Shown here: positions 1-12,740 of the stretch, in pieces
How positions within the stretch are numbered: the first letter of the stretch is position 1
Layout of the letters: each line of letters begins with the position of its first letter
NCBI RefSeq assembly: GCF_019649055.1
Contig: NW_026570387.1
Span: forward strand, 160,691-224,690
Reading direction: 5' to 3'
DNA length: 64,000 nt
Source of the DNA: Paramacrobiotus metropolitanus
Taxonomy: Eukaryota; Tardigrada; Eutardigrada; Parachela; Macrobiotidae
Made by a program: the position numbers and the translations under genes
Notes under the pieces: model-generated
Told to the model about the DNA's origin: nothing
The model's input: only the letters and a program-made list of their open reading frames with translations
Databases searched by the model: none

Positions 1-2985
1 TTACTTGCATACATTATAACGGTCACTCAGTCGTCGACTATTTGATAGTTTATCAACAGAGCGTGGAAAAGATTTTGGAGTTCGACATCTTAGAAAATCT
101 TGATTTTTCAGATCATTTACCGCTCAGAATATTGTTAAACATGGACATCGCGAGGTCAATCAAAAACACCAAGAAGAAGGAAAGTGATATGCACCCGTTT
201 TTAACGATGAACATTGAAAGTGTATTATGCTTTTTTATTCAGTGGTAATAACTTCCAGCACAACAATTATGGCGATATATCCTTGTTTAACAGCGTTGTC
301 GAATATGTGCGGGCGAACATTCGGAAACAGAAAATACCTTTCGATCCCTTTACACCAGAACTCCAGGTATTACAGAACGAAATTCTTGAGCTTAAGAACG
401 TCAAAATACAGTGCTGGAAAATTATGACTGCAAATAACACTGAAGAAACACGTGAGGTTTTTTGGTCGGCCAGGAAGAAGTTCCGAAAAAAAGTTTTGCA
501 ATACAACAGCATTTACGAGCGGATATATTGGGAAAAAGTGAAACATTTACAGCGCGAGAACCCAAAAATGTTTTGGAAAATGTTAAGCTTCAGGAAAAAT
601 GAAGACAGTTGTACTTCCGTTGTTCCTATCAGCTTGAATGACCTATACGAGTATTTTAAACAAAAGGCTTCCTATGATTCTGCGGTAAGTAAAACACCAC
701 ATATTAACCTTTCACCTTCGATACCAGTCCTCGATTCTGAAATAACTGTGAACGAAATCCAACGAGTAGTCGCAAAAGTAGCCGCTACAAGCAGCAGCGG
801 CTCATTTCCGTTGTGCACTGAAATTTTCAAAAAATGTGTAAAAATCAGCAGTTTTTGCAAATCCTAGCAAATACGTTTAATCACGTATTTGAATCTGGCA
901 TTATTCCACAAGAATGGTTGAACGGCACACTTACACCGGTACCGAAACCAGGAAAAGCCCACAGTCCAGAAAATTGTCGTCCGGTAGTTGTCGAACCACT
1001 GCCCATGCGTTTGCTGTCATCAATCTTGGCGAAGCGAATCGAACTGTGGGCGCACATCGAAGATGACCAGGGTGGGTTTCGAGAAGGCAGGAACACTTTT
1101 GACCAAATATACATACTGCACATCATCTGCGAAAAATACGCTTTTCGTAAAAAGCCGATTTTTCTTGCTTTTATCGATTTTTCTAGTGCGTTTGACACAG
1201 TTTGTCACCAGAAGTTATGGGAACGTTTGACTGAGTTAGGAATTTCGTTAAAAATGTTAAGATTTTGAAAAACATGTATGGAGCGGCAAAAAACTGCGTA
1301 AAATGGAACAAAGAATCGTCAGGATCTTTCCCGTTAGAAAAGGGTGTTAGGCAGGGCGATCCGTCATCAGGAATGTTGTTCGATCTATACGTTGACCCTT
1401 TAACAAAATATGTAAGAGAAGGGCGTGTAACAGATATTGCACTGGGAGATCTCCCTGTGTACCTCCTGAAGTTTGCCGATGATATCGTATTGATAAGCGA
1501 AAACGAAGAGGAACTGTTGATTTCGGTAGATCGATTAAGTCAGTTTGCACAAGAACACGAGCTGATAATTAACTACGCCAAATCGTTTTGTATGGTGGCG
1601 AAAGGTGCTATTCGAAGACAAATTTCCTGCCACATTGAAATCGATGGTCGAAAATTAGAACAGGTTCCAGAATTTCGGTATCTAGGTTTCGTGTTAAACG
1701 AACAATGCGATCTTAAGAAGTCTGCTAAGCATTTAACAGAGCGGGTAAAAATGGGATACAACATGGCAATACAGAAAGTATCAGGGATAAAAACCGGGTT
1801 CACATGGAAGACTGCACAAATAATTTTCGAAGCAGTCGTGGGAAGCGTGCTAACCTATGGCTCGGAATTATGCGGAAAAAACAGCGAAATTGACAAAGTG
1901 CAGATCAACTTTGCCAAGCGAATTTTCAGTCTCAGAAGCACTACGAACACCGATGCAATTTTGTACCTTTTGAATCTGCTACCACTCAGTCTCAGACAAG
2001 TACGTCAGCAGATGCGGTTTTCGAAAAGCTCAGTCGCGCAAACTCAGGGACGTTTCTACGAGCGGCTTTTGAGGAAAGCATTTTGGTTGGCAAAAGCAGA
2101 AAGAGATGCTGGATAAAAAATGCGCTTAGGGAATTACCGGAAGAAATCGAAATTAACCTAACAAACACGGTCCAAGATATTCGTAATCAGCTGGCACAGC
2201 TGAATTCAGTTGACATAATGACGAGACTCGAGAAAACATTCCGGGCGAATCTATTTAAGTCGGTACAGGATAATGCTGCCAGGAGCAGCAGGTTGCATTT
2301 TTTATTTCAGTGTCTACCGGTAAGCGGAGAAGTGGACTTGTTGAAAACGATGCCTGTGATAATAAGCGGAAACTGGGTAAAAATGTTGACTTCCGGTCAC
2401 TATCTGGCTGTGGAAACAGGAAGATGGAACGGTTTGTCACGAGAGGAGCGGATATGTAACTTCTGTGAGGTCGTGGAAGACGAGTATCATGCACTGAATG
2501 AATGTCCGGGATACTTTCCACACAGGGAGAAACTAAAAGAGCGACTAGCTTTCCATGACCTTTCAATACCGGATGGCGAGCTAGTGGAAACAATGCAGAA
2601 CTTACTACGAAAAAAGGACACGCCGACGGAGCACGATAAAACGCTGTTCTTTTGTTTAAGCAATTTTTTTAACCAGATCTTGAAAGATAGCCGCAAAGTA
2701 TTTTGCGGCGAATTGTTACTGCTGCCTGTGTAAAGCTTTCTGCAACTAAAATGCAGTTGAATCCATAAACTCACCTTCCTTTTGTTTTACGTACATCATG
2801 TTTTACATCGCCTTTTGTTTTACGTTTTACATTGTTAACTTGTTATGTTTGATACTATTTTCTTGACATCATCGATGTTTGTTCTGCAAAAGCTATAATT
2901 TTACACCTAATCATACGGCACAACGCATGGTGTGCCCCTGCCAGAAGAAATCTGGGGGAATAAAGTTGTCTTGTCTTGTCTTGTA
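1..2985 (+). mobile_element. APE-type LINE, 5'-cut by the window edge, broken
   Basis: Non-LTR retrotransposon running in from the left edge. Residues ending in FSDHLPLRILL (about 110-145) look like the SDH motif closing an apurinic-type endonuclease. A linker follows, then reverse transcriptase: FREGRNTFDQ and AFIDFSSAFD (about 1080-1195), GVRQGDP (about 1345) and the catalytic FADD box (about 1471). A C-terminal CNFC...H...C zinc-finger-like motif lies near 2458-2505. The reading frame changes at about 840-870, 1265 and 2090-2115, so the copy is dead. It ends after a stop at 2733 and an untranslated tail with a short TTGTC repeat at 2966-2984, typical of LINE 3' ends. The clade (L2, CR1 or Jockey-like) is not resolved. 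Confidence 0.9.
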
Positions 2986-3067
2986 CACCATAATATCAAA
3001 TCATGCCAGGCATGAGAATTTAGTTGAATTTTGCGGTATTCTTTTTTGCATCAGTTGCATAATTCTA
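2985..3067 (+). repeat. dispersed repeat, copy 1
   Basis: This stretch, directly after the LINE tail, aligns with 4911-4996: both start ACACCAT, contain TCATGCC.GGC and a T-rich middle, and end in CATAATTCT or CATAGTTCT. Similarity is about 70 percent by eye. It may be a shared short element or a second copy of the LINE's 3' tail. Confidence 0.45.
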
Positions 3068-3879
3068 GTTAAATTTAATTGTAAAAATTCTCGTTGAAAT
3101 TTAATACAAAAAAATTAATAATAAAAATAATTCGATTTATTTTTAACAAAGTTAATTCCATTATAATTTAATTTTTGAATCCAGAATTGCCCGGTTTAAA
3201 TTTAAGTTTTTTTTTTAAATTAATTCCCGTATAATCAAATTTTTCCAAAATAATCCGGTTTAAAACTCGTTTTATTCTATTTGTTTTTAAATTTAAATTC
3301 CGATATAATTTAATTTTTAAATTCAAAATGATCCTATTAAAATCTAGTTTAAATGTGTTTTTTTTTAAATTTAATTGCGGAATCATCTGACTTTCGATTG
3401 TGGATAAGAGCTTGACGTATCGCATGTAAAACTGCGATTTTTCATGCTGTTAAGTGTTAACCAACAGCGAATGGTGGCAGTGTTATCGCCGTACGCCGCG
3501 GTAGCATCGATATGGGTTACACATTTTCAGCCGGCATTTTTAACGGCAGTGCAGTGTTGACCATTATCTTTATGGGTTTGATTATCGCCGTGAACCCTGT
3601 TGACTTTTCCCCGTGCCACAGTCAACACGCTGAACGAGATTTAACACAATTTACTCACTGGCTCAAATCAAAACCACTCACCTGGATTTAATCTGAATTT
3701 TCTGGTTCGCGGAATATTGCGCAAAAACACTGCATTTTTTCCCTTCCAAATTAATCATTTTTTCAAAAATCATGGATTAATCACATGAACCGGTGACTGA
3801 TGCGCCCAATAAACCCGGTCATGCCGGCGACATTCCGGTGTTTTTATGCGCCATAAATCCGCGACATAAACCTGCGAAA
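3068..3879. other. AT-rich intergenic stretch upstream of the GH31 gene
   Basis: Up to about 3420 the sequence is AT-rich and made of imperfect TTTAAATTTAATT runs. From 3430 to 3880 it is mixed and must contain the promoter and 5' UTR of the following gene. I see no coding region here. Confidence 0.5.
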
Positions 3880-6800
3880 ATGCGTCGCGATGCGAGAAAT
3901 GACAGTCAGATCTTATACGCGGAAGTGCCGACGGCATTCGCCCACGCCGACGGTATGGAAGTGCAGGTGGCCCATTCCATTCGCCGACGTCCTAAGAAGA
4001 CCGGGCAGCGTGTCTGCACCGTCTTATCCGGCGTCCTGGTCAGTCTCCTGGTGTTGGGGGGCATCGCCGCCGTCGTCTGGTGGGTGTGTTTCCGCGAGGG
4101 CGCCCCGGTCAGTCGGCAGCCGGAGTTCCTCGGGCACCTGGTCGTCTACCCGACGGAGCTGACCGGGAGCGTGTTTAGCGCCGGGAATGGCTCGCGGGTG
4201 CTGGCGGAGTGGACGCTGGGCCGCGGCGGAGCGTCAGGGATGGTGTTCAGTCGCGAGTGCAGTCTGGGCAAGGAGCAGGGGAATGCGACGTAAGTCTATA
4301 CGGCTGATTTAATTTTTTACGCATTTTATTGATCATTATTTTGCATGTAATAGTAATATAATACGTATCGCTGGCGTTGTAATTTATTTTATATTTTTGT
4401 ATTTATATTGTATTTGTTTTGTTGTTTTTTTTAATTATTGTATTTTAATCAGTATTTATTTTAATTGGTGGTTTCTTCGTTGTATTTGTATTATTTTGTG
4501 GTGATTTTACGGTTTCTGTATGGTTATTTTTGGGTTGGTTAATTATGGGTTATTTTTTGTACCGTTTTTATATTGTTTTTTTACTTTTATTTGGGAATAA
4601 TTTTTCAAGTATCTTTCTGGACAGTACTTATTGGCTGCATTTATCATTCAGTTTTCTATTGACTGCATTCATCATTAGTAGGCATTTTTCGCACACCCTC
4701 CGCTTATCAATTTATTTACAGTAATCTTGTTCTTCTCCTGTTGTTGAAAACCGTTTCTTACAGACTTGCAGTACGACTGTACGAGTAATTCGCAATGCTG
4801 TGTATTAATCGCTGCTGTTCTGTCATGTGGTACAGTACATGTTAAATTACCTGATATCGTAGTTCTGTGGCTTAGTGCCGGCTGTCCATGCAGGAGTAAT
4901 AATGTTTTGCACACCATGCCAAGTCATGCCCGGCGTGATTTTGTAGTTGGACTTTGTGGTTGTTCTTTTTGTTCCAATTGCAAGTGCCATAGTTCTGAAT
5001 AAAGTACAGTATCTAGCAAAGTTAGCATACTAGAATGTCCTAATAAAATGCAACCAAGAAAACAAAGTACTTAAAATGAAAACGTATCCGTCAGATGAAA
5101 TACTACCGCAGAAAATAATTAAATGAAATAGCTTAACAATAAAATGTGAGGTAAAATACGCCACAATTAATAAAATACATCAGTCGCTAAATGGACTAAA
5201 AACAGACCAGATTAAAATGAAATAACATTTGGCATATTCGATAACGATAAAGGTACTACTGATTTATCCACCGCCGATTCCAGAACAAAAAAAGCCAAAT
5301 TATAGCAAAATAAAATGATGTGAGAAATAATATTTAATAAAACTGAATATTTAATAAAATTTTATTAATTATGAAAATATATATTTAATAAAACTGAATA
5401 TTTTCTCTAACAACCCTTCAGCTTGAATAGAAAACTGTTGCTTATTACAGCCGACCTGGCCTCCTGAACGACGAGCGCTTCCGGTACATCTGCCTGGAAT
5501 ACTCCCGCTCCCGTTCCACCCTCGCTGCCCCTTCCCACCGCCTCCTCATCCAAAAATCCAATCTCTCGGCCGACGCCGCCTGCTACGACATCCACTGGGA
5601 CGCCCTGACCCCCTCCACGACCTCGGAGACCCTCCAGGACTGCCTCTTCCCCTCTCCCGCCACCCCGGGGATCCTGGGCCCCGCCCGCCTCCCGGAGGGG
5701 GACACCCTGACCCTCCCGTACTGGATCCTGGCGACCGGGGTCATCCTGGTGGGGCGGGACGAGGACGACGGGGTCCCGGGATCCCTGGAGGCCGCCGTCA
5801 ACGCCTCGGGGGTGTGTGTGGGCGGGGCGGGACCGCGGCGGTGGTATACGTTGTGTGTGGGACGCCCGGAGGAGGATGTGGTGGCGCTACATCGGGTGGT
5901 GCTGCCGCGGGTGCAGGTGGGTGGCGGTGACCTTTGGAGGTGGTCGGCGCGGTGTTAGAGGTGGTGATTTTTTGTGTTTAGGCGCTGTATGAGCATGATT
6001 TTGATAGTGGAGTGAAAGGTCAGTTGGATGAGAGTGTTATTCGGCGACCTATCTGGAACACCATGTCCGTGGTACGCCCAACATAGTATATATTTTTTTA
6101 AAGTTTATTCCAACTCTAAAACAAAAATTTAGACAATTTATTTCAGAGTCGATTGCGCAAATTTTGTTTATTTTACGCAATTTGTTCGGATTTATTTACA
6201 GAAAAATTCGTTTTGACATAGATGATTCGTTGAGATTTATCTGAACATTTTACTTTTATTTTATTAATTTATTCGGAATTATATAATTACGAAAGGCGCA
6301 TTTTATTCAAGAATGGTTTACCTAAGAAAATTCATTTATTTTTGATACCTTATTCGGTTCTTTTTTTTCTTACTTAGAAAACGTTTTGAGTAATTTATTG
6401 ATATTTAATTAACAAATGTAAAGTAGTACTTAAAGGACAGTATTGTGCTTCAAATTTCTAAAATGTTCTACTTCACATCAGAAATTAAATTAAGAAACAT
6501 TTTCTGAAATAATTTATTCGGATTTAATTATGCACCAAAAATTCGGATTTTTTTTTTTTTATCCAGGAATATTCCTCTTTATTTTGACAGATGTTGATTT
6601 AATTTTCTTCGTTCTCGTGGTTTGTTACTGCTGCGAATATCTCAGACCCGGGAATGTATTTCGACAATTTTTATTTCATTCTGGTTTAATTCAGCAATTT
6701 AGTTTTGATTTATTAAAAAAATGGATTTATTTTAAATTTTTTCGTTACATTATTGCAGGGCGGCGACGCCAGCGCCCAGCTGGACGCCGGCCTCATCGCC

Positions 6801-8536
6801 GACCTGGCGCGCCTCCTCACCGTCGACCTGCAACTCCCGGTGTCGCAACTGCTCGTCGACCCCCGCTGGGAGGGCGTCCTGGCCCTCGGGGAGGACACCC
6901 TGGACCCGGTGACCTTTCCCGTCCCGCCGGCGCTGTACTTGGAGCTCCAGGCGCTGAATATCAGTCTACAATTATCACTCCATCCCTTTATTACCTCCAA
7001 CTCGGCGCTGTTCGCCAACCTGTCCAACAGCGGCCTGCTGGTGGGGGACCGGCGGCAGTATAAGGTCACGGACGCCTGGTACTGGATGACGCTGCCCGGG
7101 GAGGTCAATCTCGTGCAGACGGCCATGCTGGATCTCACGCTGCAGGCCGCCGTCGACTGGAAGAAGGCGCGGGTGCGCAGTCTCATGAAAACACTGCAGG
7201 TGGGTCGGTAAAGGTCACCGTAGGTCAAAATGATTATTCTGTAGTTAAATCCGCATGCGTTAACTAAAAATGAAATAAATTAGCTTTGCCTTAGACAAAT
7301 GACTTGAATTACAGTGCGCTGCGTAGTTGAGACACATTTTTGAAGCTTAAAAATAAAAATTTATTTTAGAAATAGGTAATAATAAAAATTATTTTACAAT
7401 TTATTTATTTGCTTTTATTTAAAAATTTAATTTATTAATTTTTTGAAAAATTAATTTTTTAAAAATCTGTTTTGCAATTTATTTATTTATTTAAAAAAAA
7501 ATATTTTACAATTTAATTCACAAACCATTCGAAAATTCGTACCTTGAATGTTTGGAAAATTGCGTATTATAAAAAGGCAAAAGTAAATTTGATTTTGTAT
7601 CCTTTTCATAGTGATTTTTGCGGAATTTTAGACAATAAAGGAAATATTCCTTCTCGAACGCAGAAAAACACAACTTACGAATGGTTCTGGGAATTTGTAG
7701 GGCCGCGAACTGCCGGACAGCCGCTCCGGGTCCTGCCGCTTCCTGGGCGGCTGGACGGGCTGGCTGCGCCCCTCCCCGCCCACCGCCGCCCCCTCGCGCC
7801 GCCTCCTGGCCGCCTTCCCCGCCGCCGTCCGCCACATCTGCGGCGACAACGTCCAGCTCTCCATCCCACCCCTCTCCGGGTCCTTCGGGCTCCTCCGCCT
7901 CCCGGACACCCCGCTAACCAACTCCCCAAGCATGTCCGCCGCGGACACCCTCCACTCCATCATCACCGGCCTCATCCCCACCGCCCTGCGCACCTCCCTC
8001 ACCGGGCACCCCCTCTTCATCGCCCCGATGGTCGGCGGGAACCCCTTCCTCACGCCGGACCACCTCCTGGACTTCGGGCCCGACGCCGAGGCCCGCTATC
8101 CCCCCGGGGAGCGGTTCCTCCGTTTTCTGGGGGTCGTCCTCTTCTTCCGGTGCTGGAGTTCGGGGTGAACCCCGCGTACTACTCCGATGACCTTTCCGTT
8201 CTGGAAAACACGTTAACTTTATTATCTCTTCGGGAGAAATATTTGGAGGTGATTTTGAGCGCCGCCCGCGAGAGTTGGATTGATCCGCGGGTGCCGGTGG
8301 TGCGGCCGGTGTGGTGGGAGTGGCCGGGGGATCCGCGGGCGTGGCGGGTCGAGGATCAGTATCTGGTGGGGGCGGGGATGTTGGTGGCCCCTATTATTGA
8401 AAAAGGGGCGACGTCCCGGCGGGTTTATCTGCCGGAGGGGCAGTGGGTCAACGCACAGGGCGGCCGGGAGCGGGCGGGGGTCGTCGAGGTCACCGCCGGG
8501 TTGGACACGGTGCCGGTGTTCTTTCGCGTCGTCTGA
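3880..8536 (+). CDS. GH31 glycosidase of MYORG type, five exons, probable pseudoenzyme
   Basis: Exons 3880-4289, 5451-5916, 5982-6071, 6759-7199 and 7701-8536; all junctions are GT-AG and in phase. 3880 is the first in-frame ATG; the frame is open back to 3781 without one. Exon 1 encodes a basic cytoplasmic tail (RRRPKK), one membrane span (VLSGVLVSLLVLGGIAAVVW) and a lumenal start, so a type II membrane protein. Exon 2 has ACYDIHWDAL and DCLF as in MYORG relatives; exon 3 has RRPIWNT. Exon 4 gives VDPRWEG and LHPFIT, and exon 5 gives APMVGGNPF, VVRPVWWEWPGD and VAPIIEKG, all GH31 landmarks. Where the family has F-D-A-G-E with the nucleophile, the exon reads FLGGW, so catalysis is doubtful. 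Exon 5 has a one-base frame conflict near 8147 (FRCWSSG-stop versus LPVLEFGVNP). Total about 745 residues. Confidence 0.8.
4911..4996 (+). repeat. dispersed repeat, copy 2, inside GH31 intron 1
   Basis: Partner of 2985-3067 (see that entry). The preceding 4760-4910 also looks non-unique: GATATCGTAGTTCTGTGGC at 4854-4872 resembles GATATTGTAGTTCAGTGGC at 8988-9006. Confidence 0.4.
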
Positions 8537-10410
8537 ACGGAATGGATTGCTCCAAATATTTTTTTTTATTTAAAACGGAATTTTACAGATTTAGTTTATT
8601 TGGCGGCGATTTATTATTGATCTAATTTTCTTTCTGTGCCGGTTATTCGTGGTTTGGGGGAATCGGAAAATATATTCGCTGGTTTTTTTTTGCATCGATT
8701 GCCTGTGGACCGTTTGTTGTGGCCGGCGCGGAATGATCTTGTGGGAATTCTCTCGTGTAAGCCGTCAACATTATGAAAGCATATTTTCGCCGAACTATCA
8801 AAGATTATTTCTGATATATTTAATTCTTCTATGCGGTTTATTTACTTTTCTAATTACTCGATATTTACGGTTGCAAAGTGTTGTTTCCATTAATTTTTCT
8901 TTTGATTTATGTCGAAATTGTAAAATTAAATATACTGCAATGGAGTGCGAAAACATCACCAGCTAAGTGTACATAAATAATACACATGATATTGTAGTTC
9001 AGTGGCAAATCAAGAAAAATTTCAGTAAACACGTGCTTGGTTAACCTTAGTTATATACTTCAGCTTTGCTGAATGAATGTACAGTAAAGCATCTTTTTCA
9101 CTAATAAAATTTTTTTCCGATGTTTCGTCCAGTACGCGGTATATGTCTTCCTTTATATTAGGGCATATTTCTAAATGTTGTTCTAATTTTTGTTGTATTC
9201 TTATGACAATATCTCTTAGTTTTTTTATTATTATTTCTCATGTTTTCGTTTTGTATTGTAGAACTCTTTCTCTTTGTATAAATCGTTTTATTATTATCCT
9301 TTCCATTTTATTATTGCACATCACCATTAATTTTTATCAAATTTACGGTACCATTATGGCGTTGGCAAAATAAGAATAAAAATCTTGTATAAAAATATTA
9401 TTGTTTTATAGTGTTTAAACCATACTGTGAAGGTTATGAAAGCTGATATCGAACAACTTGACGCCAATGTTGGAGAGGGGCTTGAGCCATCGCACTACAA
9501 TACTATCCCACATGACTGCACTACTTACACGACACTGTACAGTATGTTTTATCTGGCAATATTTTAACTGCATTGAATTTATTGTCTTATGCATCGGGCC
9601 ACGATCCTCTCAAAACATTTGACACTCGAGACAAAAGAAACAACAAAGTTGATAATATCAAACACAAAAACTTTTAACAACTGTTTAAGGTCATTTCACG
9701 TTGAAGTGTCAGCTACACATGCACATATTCCGGCAAAAAATACATTCAAAAAGTGGATGCAGTTGTCAGTGGTCAGTTTGTTGTTAGAAGAAATATTAAC
9801 AATTTAAAATTTAGTGCAACAGGTCGGTATCGCAGTTGCTCTTGGTCCGCTGCAGTTTAATACAATTATCTGGCACGTTCACATAACAACATCAGTTTGG
9901 GCTTTATTGTACCCCAGTTTATTTTCACAGAATTAAAACTATCCAGGGAATGCAATCCCAGAATTAATTAGAAGTTTTTCAGGTTAATTTATTCTTATGG
10001 TGAATTATTTAATGATGGTTGAGTAGTTTTCTTTGGATGTTTTCGCAAGCTGAAAACTAATTTAACTGCGCTTGTTTCCGGCACGTTCCTACCGAATTTA
10101 ATCAACGAAAAACACTGCCTAACATGATTGCTAAAAAAAATTACAAATTTCCCTCGTCATTCTATAAAAAGATTATCTATCAGCCTCCTCGTTTATCTAT
10201 AAAAAATTGAGATTGTAAAAACATGAAATTCTCGGCAAGCACGGCAGATGCGAAAAGTAAGAAACCGCAGAAAAATATGGCGAAGACGCGCTACACGGAA
10301 TGTACACAATCTGACCACACCCCAAACAATCAACAAATTAACACCACAGAATTTCCATCAAAACTTCCCCATAAAACAAATACTGCAGTAGGAAACAAAT
10401 GGCAATGTAT
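8537..10410. other. intergenic, AT-rich, no gene seen
   Basis: This lies between the stop of the GH31 gene and the stop of the convergent H3-variant gene, so it should hold both 3' UTRs. Short ORFs (for example 9077-9373) are low-complexity hydrophobic translations of T-rich DNA and look accidental. Confidence 0.5.
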
Positions 10411-12740
10411 TTAGCGGGATTCGCCGCGGATCCGCTTGGCCAGCTGCATGTCTTTCGGCATGATGGTCACGCGTTTGGCGTGGATGGCGCACAGGTTGGC
10501 GTCCTCGAATAGCCGCACGAAATACGCCTCCGTCGCTTCCTAATCACGGAAAATAACATTTTACAACCAGGCAAAATTATTCGGATTAAAAATCTAATTA
10601 TACGTATAGAAGGCAAATTAACTGGCGAATTAACTGGCAATTAACGGGGATTTTATTGTGAATAAAATTCTGATTAGACGATTGGACCAGGTAATTACGA
10701 GTAAAAGCAAATTTATACTGAAATAAACATTTAATTAACAGTGAAAATTGCATAAATAAACGACAATTTCGTCTGAATTAAAATCAGTTCAGAACAGGAT
10801 TTGCTAATTAAAACTGAATTTAATTCGGAATAAAAACTCCATTAAAGGATAAAATTGGGTAGTTAAAAGAACTTTATAAATTCATAAATTTTTTTTAAAT
10901 TTAGAAATTTTTTTCTGAATAAAGATTTATTAAACGACAAAATCTGCTAATTTAAAAGGAAGCAAATCGGAATAAAATTTGAACTATAAGGATAAAACTG
11001 GGTATATAAAGGGAAATTTATTCCAAATTAAAAAGTTTTAATTAAACGATTAATTCGGATGAATTCAGAAAATTGAATTTGAATCAAAATTTAATAAAGG
11101 ATTAAGTTGGGTAACAGAAGAAAACTCGAGTCTGAATAAAACACATAAGCAATTAAATCAGTACGAAGTACTTCAAGAACATTAAATCAGGAGAAAAATC
11201 CACTAAGACGATATTAATTGGATTATTTATTTGAGTAATTAAAGAAAATTAAACCGGAAACAAATTTCATTGAGGAAATAAATCTGATAATTAAAGGACA
11301 TTAAATCCGAATAAAAATTGATTAAAATACCCGGAAAAATAATAACGAAAAAAAGCACGGACCTGCAGGACATCGAGAGCCGAAGCCTGGAAGCGGTAGG
11401 TCTCGGAGTCGCCGAGATTGACGCGGTGGAAGTAGTTGAGCCCGCGGCCGGGCCCGGCGCTGGCCGACCGACAGATGTCCTGCACGATCTCCCGCACCAG
11501 CCGCTGGAAGGGCAGCCGCCGGATCAGCAGGCCCGTCGTGCGCTGCAGACGCTGGATCTCGCGCAGGGCGCCCTCGCCCGCCCGCAGACGACGCCCACCT
11601 GCACGACAATTCAACCAAAAAATAATCAAATGAATATTCGACAAAATGGCACATATAAAATGAAGGAATAAATCGAAAATAATCGAATAAATGGCAATAT
11701 TTCAAAATACCTGATCGAAATATGAAAAAAGTAGTAAAGAAAAAACTAGAAAAATGTCTAAATTAACTGGTTGCAGAAAATCTAACACAACTATTAGAAA
11801 ACAAAATCAAATACAATTTCTTCGCAAAAAAGCATGCCACGCAAAACTAGCCGAAATATAAACGTTTAGTTAATTAAAATACATAAAAATTAACACGCTA
11901 ACTGCGAAGAAGTTATTGAAAATACAGACAAATTAACGATAAAGAAATTAAATCAATTCAGATTTGTTTCCCTGCATTTTCCAAAAATTAATAAAAATTT
12001 TAAAAAAATTAAATTATTTAATGCATTTTTCATGGACAATAATTACTGGAATTTTTTCTAAAATTAAAAAAAATGCTGCAAAAATTAGGACAAATTAGTA
12101 AAAAAGAAAATAAACACATCAGATTTATTAACCTGAATTTTTCAGAAATCAATAAGAATTTTTCAGAAATCAAATTAAATTATTCAATGGATTTTTTAAA
12201 TGGCAAATAATTACTGGAAAATATTTAAGGTCGACAAAAATAGCCGGAAAAATCAGTACTGACCCGGTCCGTGTCCGCGGCCACGCCCGCGTCCACGTCC
12301 GCGTCCGGGACCCCGTCCACCATGTCCGCCATCTCCCGGCCCGCCCGGCGGTCCCCCCGGCGGCCCTCCGGGAGCGGGACGGCGCCGGCCCGACGCGGGC
12401 GGCGGGTGCGGCATGGCGCGCTTCCGAGCCATGCGGTTGGGGTTCATCCCGGGGCCGCTGCCACGGGGCAAGTGTCGGCCGGCGCTAGACTTGACGGCCA
12501 CCTGTTTGCGGGGCTGTTGGCCGCGGGGACGCTGGGGCCCGGTGGGGGTCACTTCGGGGGAGGAGTGGCGGGCGGAACGGCGGCGCTGCGGGCTGCTGCT
12601 GGGGAGGTGGAGCGGCGGCGGTGACGCGGCGGGGTGTCGGGGGCGGGAGAGACGGAGGGGGTCCGCGTCACCGAGGAGGCCGGCGAGGAGGAGGCCGATG
12701 AGGGCGAGGTGGAGCGGGTGCGACGCGGCCGGTCCGACAT
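10411..12740 (-). CDS. histone H3 variant with long loop 1, candidate centromeric H3 (CENP-A-like), three exons
   Basis: Exons 12740-12264, 11598-11363 and 10539-10411 on the minus strand. The histone fold is clear: [20 protein letters not shown] and [10 protein letters not shown] (alpha N and alpha 1), [20 protein letters not shown] (alpha 2), [20 protein letters not shown] and [11 protein letters not shown]-stop (alpha 3 and C-terminus). Between REIVQD and RFQ there are 27 residues where H3 has 5; the insert is GC-rich like the exon, not AT-rich like the introns. The N-tail is long and unusual: Ser-Pro and Arg rich, then [10 protein letters not shown], then a Gly-Arg-rich tract. Extended loop 1 and a divergent tail are hallmarks of centromeric H3. 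The frame of the MSDRP start and that of the PRKQ part differ by one base somewhere in about 12560-12640, by sequence error or damage; an alternative start is the ATG of MNPNRMARK. Confidence 0.82.
10680..11125. repeat. degenerate tandem repeat in intron 2 of the H3 variant gene
   Basis: The motif GGATAAAATTGGGTA recurs with changes at about 10852, 10980 and 11099, a spacing near 120-130 bp, embedded in AATTAAA-type sequence. Function is unknown; it probably reflects replication slippage. Confidence 0.4.
11925..12250. repeat. two diverged tandem copies (about 170 bp) in intron 1 of the H3 variant gene
   Basis: The first copy (about 11925-12085) and the second (about 12086-12250) share in order GACAAATTA, AGATTTRTT, CCTGMATTTT, ATTAAATTATT, AATGSATTTTT and AATAATTACTGGAA. 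Confidence 0.4.

Noticed and set aside
7544-7930. Long plus-strand frame rich in Pro and Arg upstream of the GH31 C-terminus
   Set aside because: The frame starting GRELPDSRSG after the AG at 7700 keeps phase with exon 4 and contains APMVGGNPF; the Pro/Arg frame is a shadow until the frame conflict near 8147.
9077-9373. 98-residue hydrophobic ORF
   Set aside because: Translation of T-rich intergenic DNA; no family pattern or splice signals.
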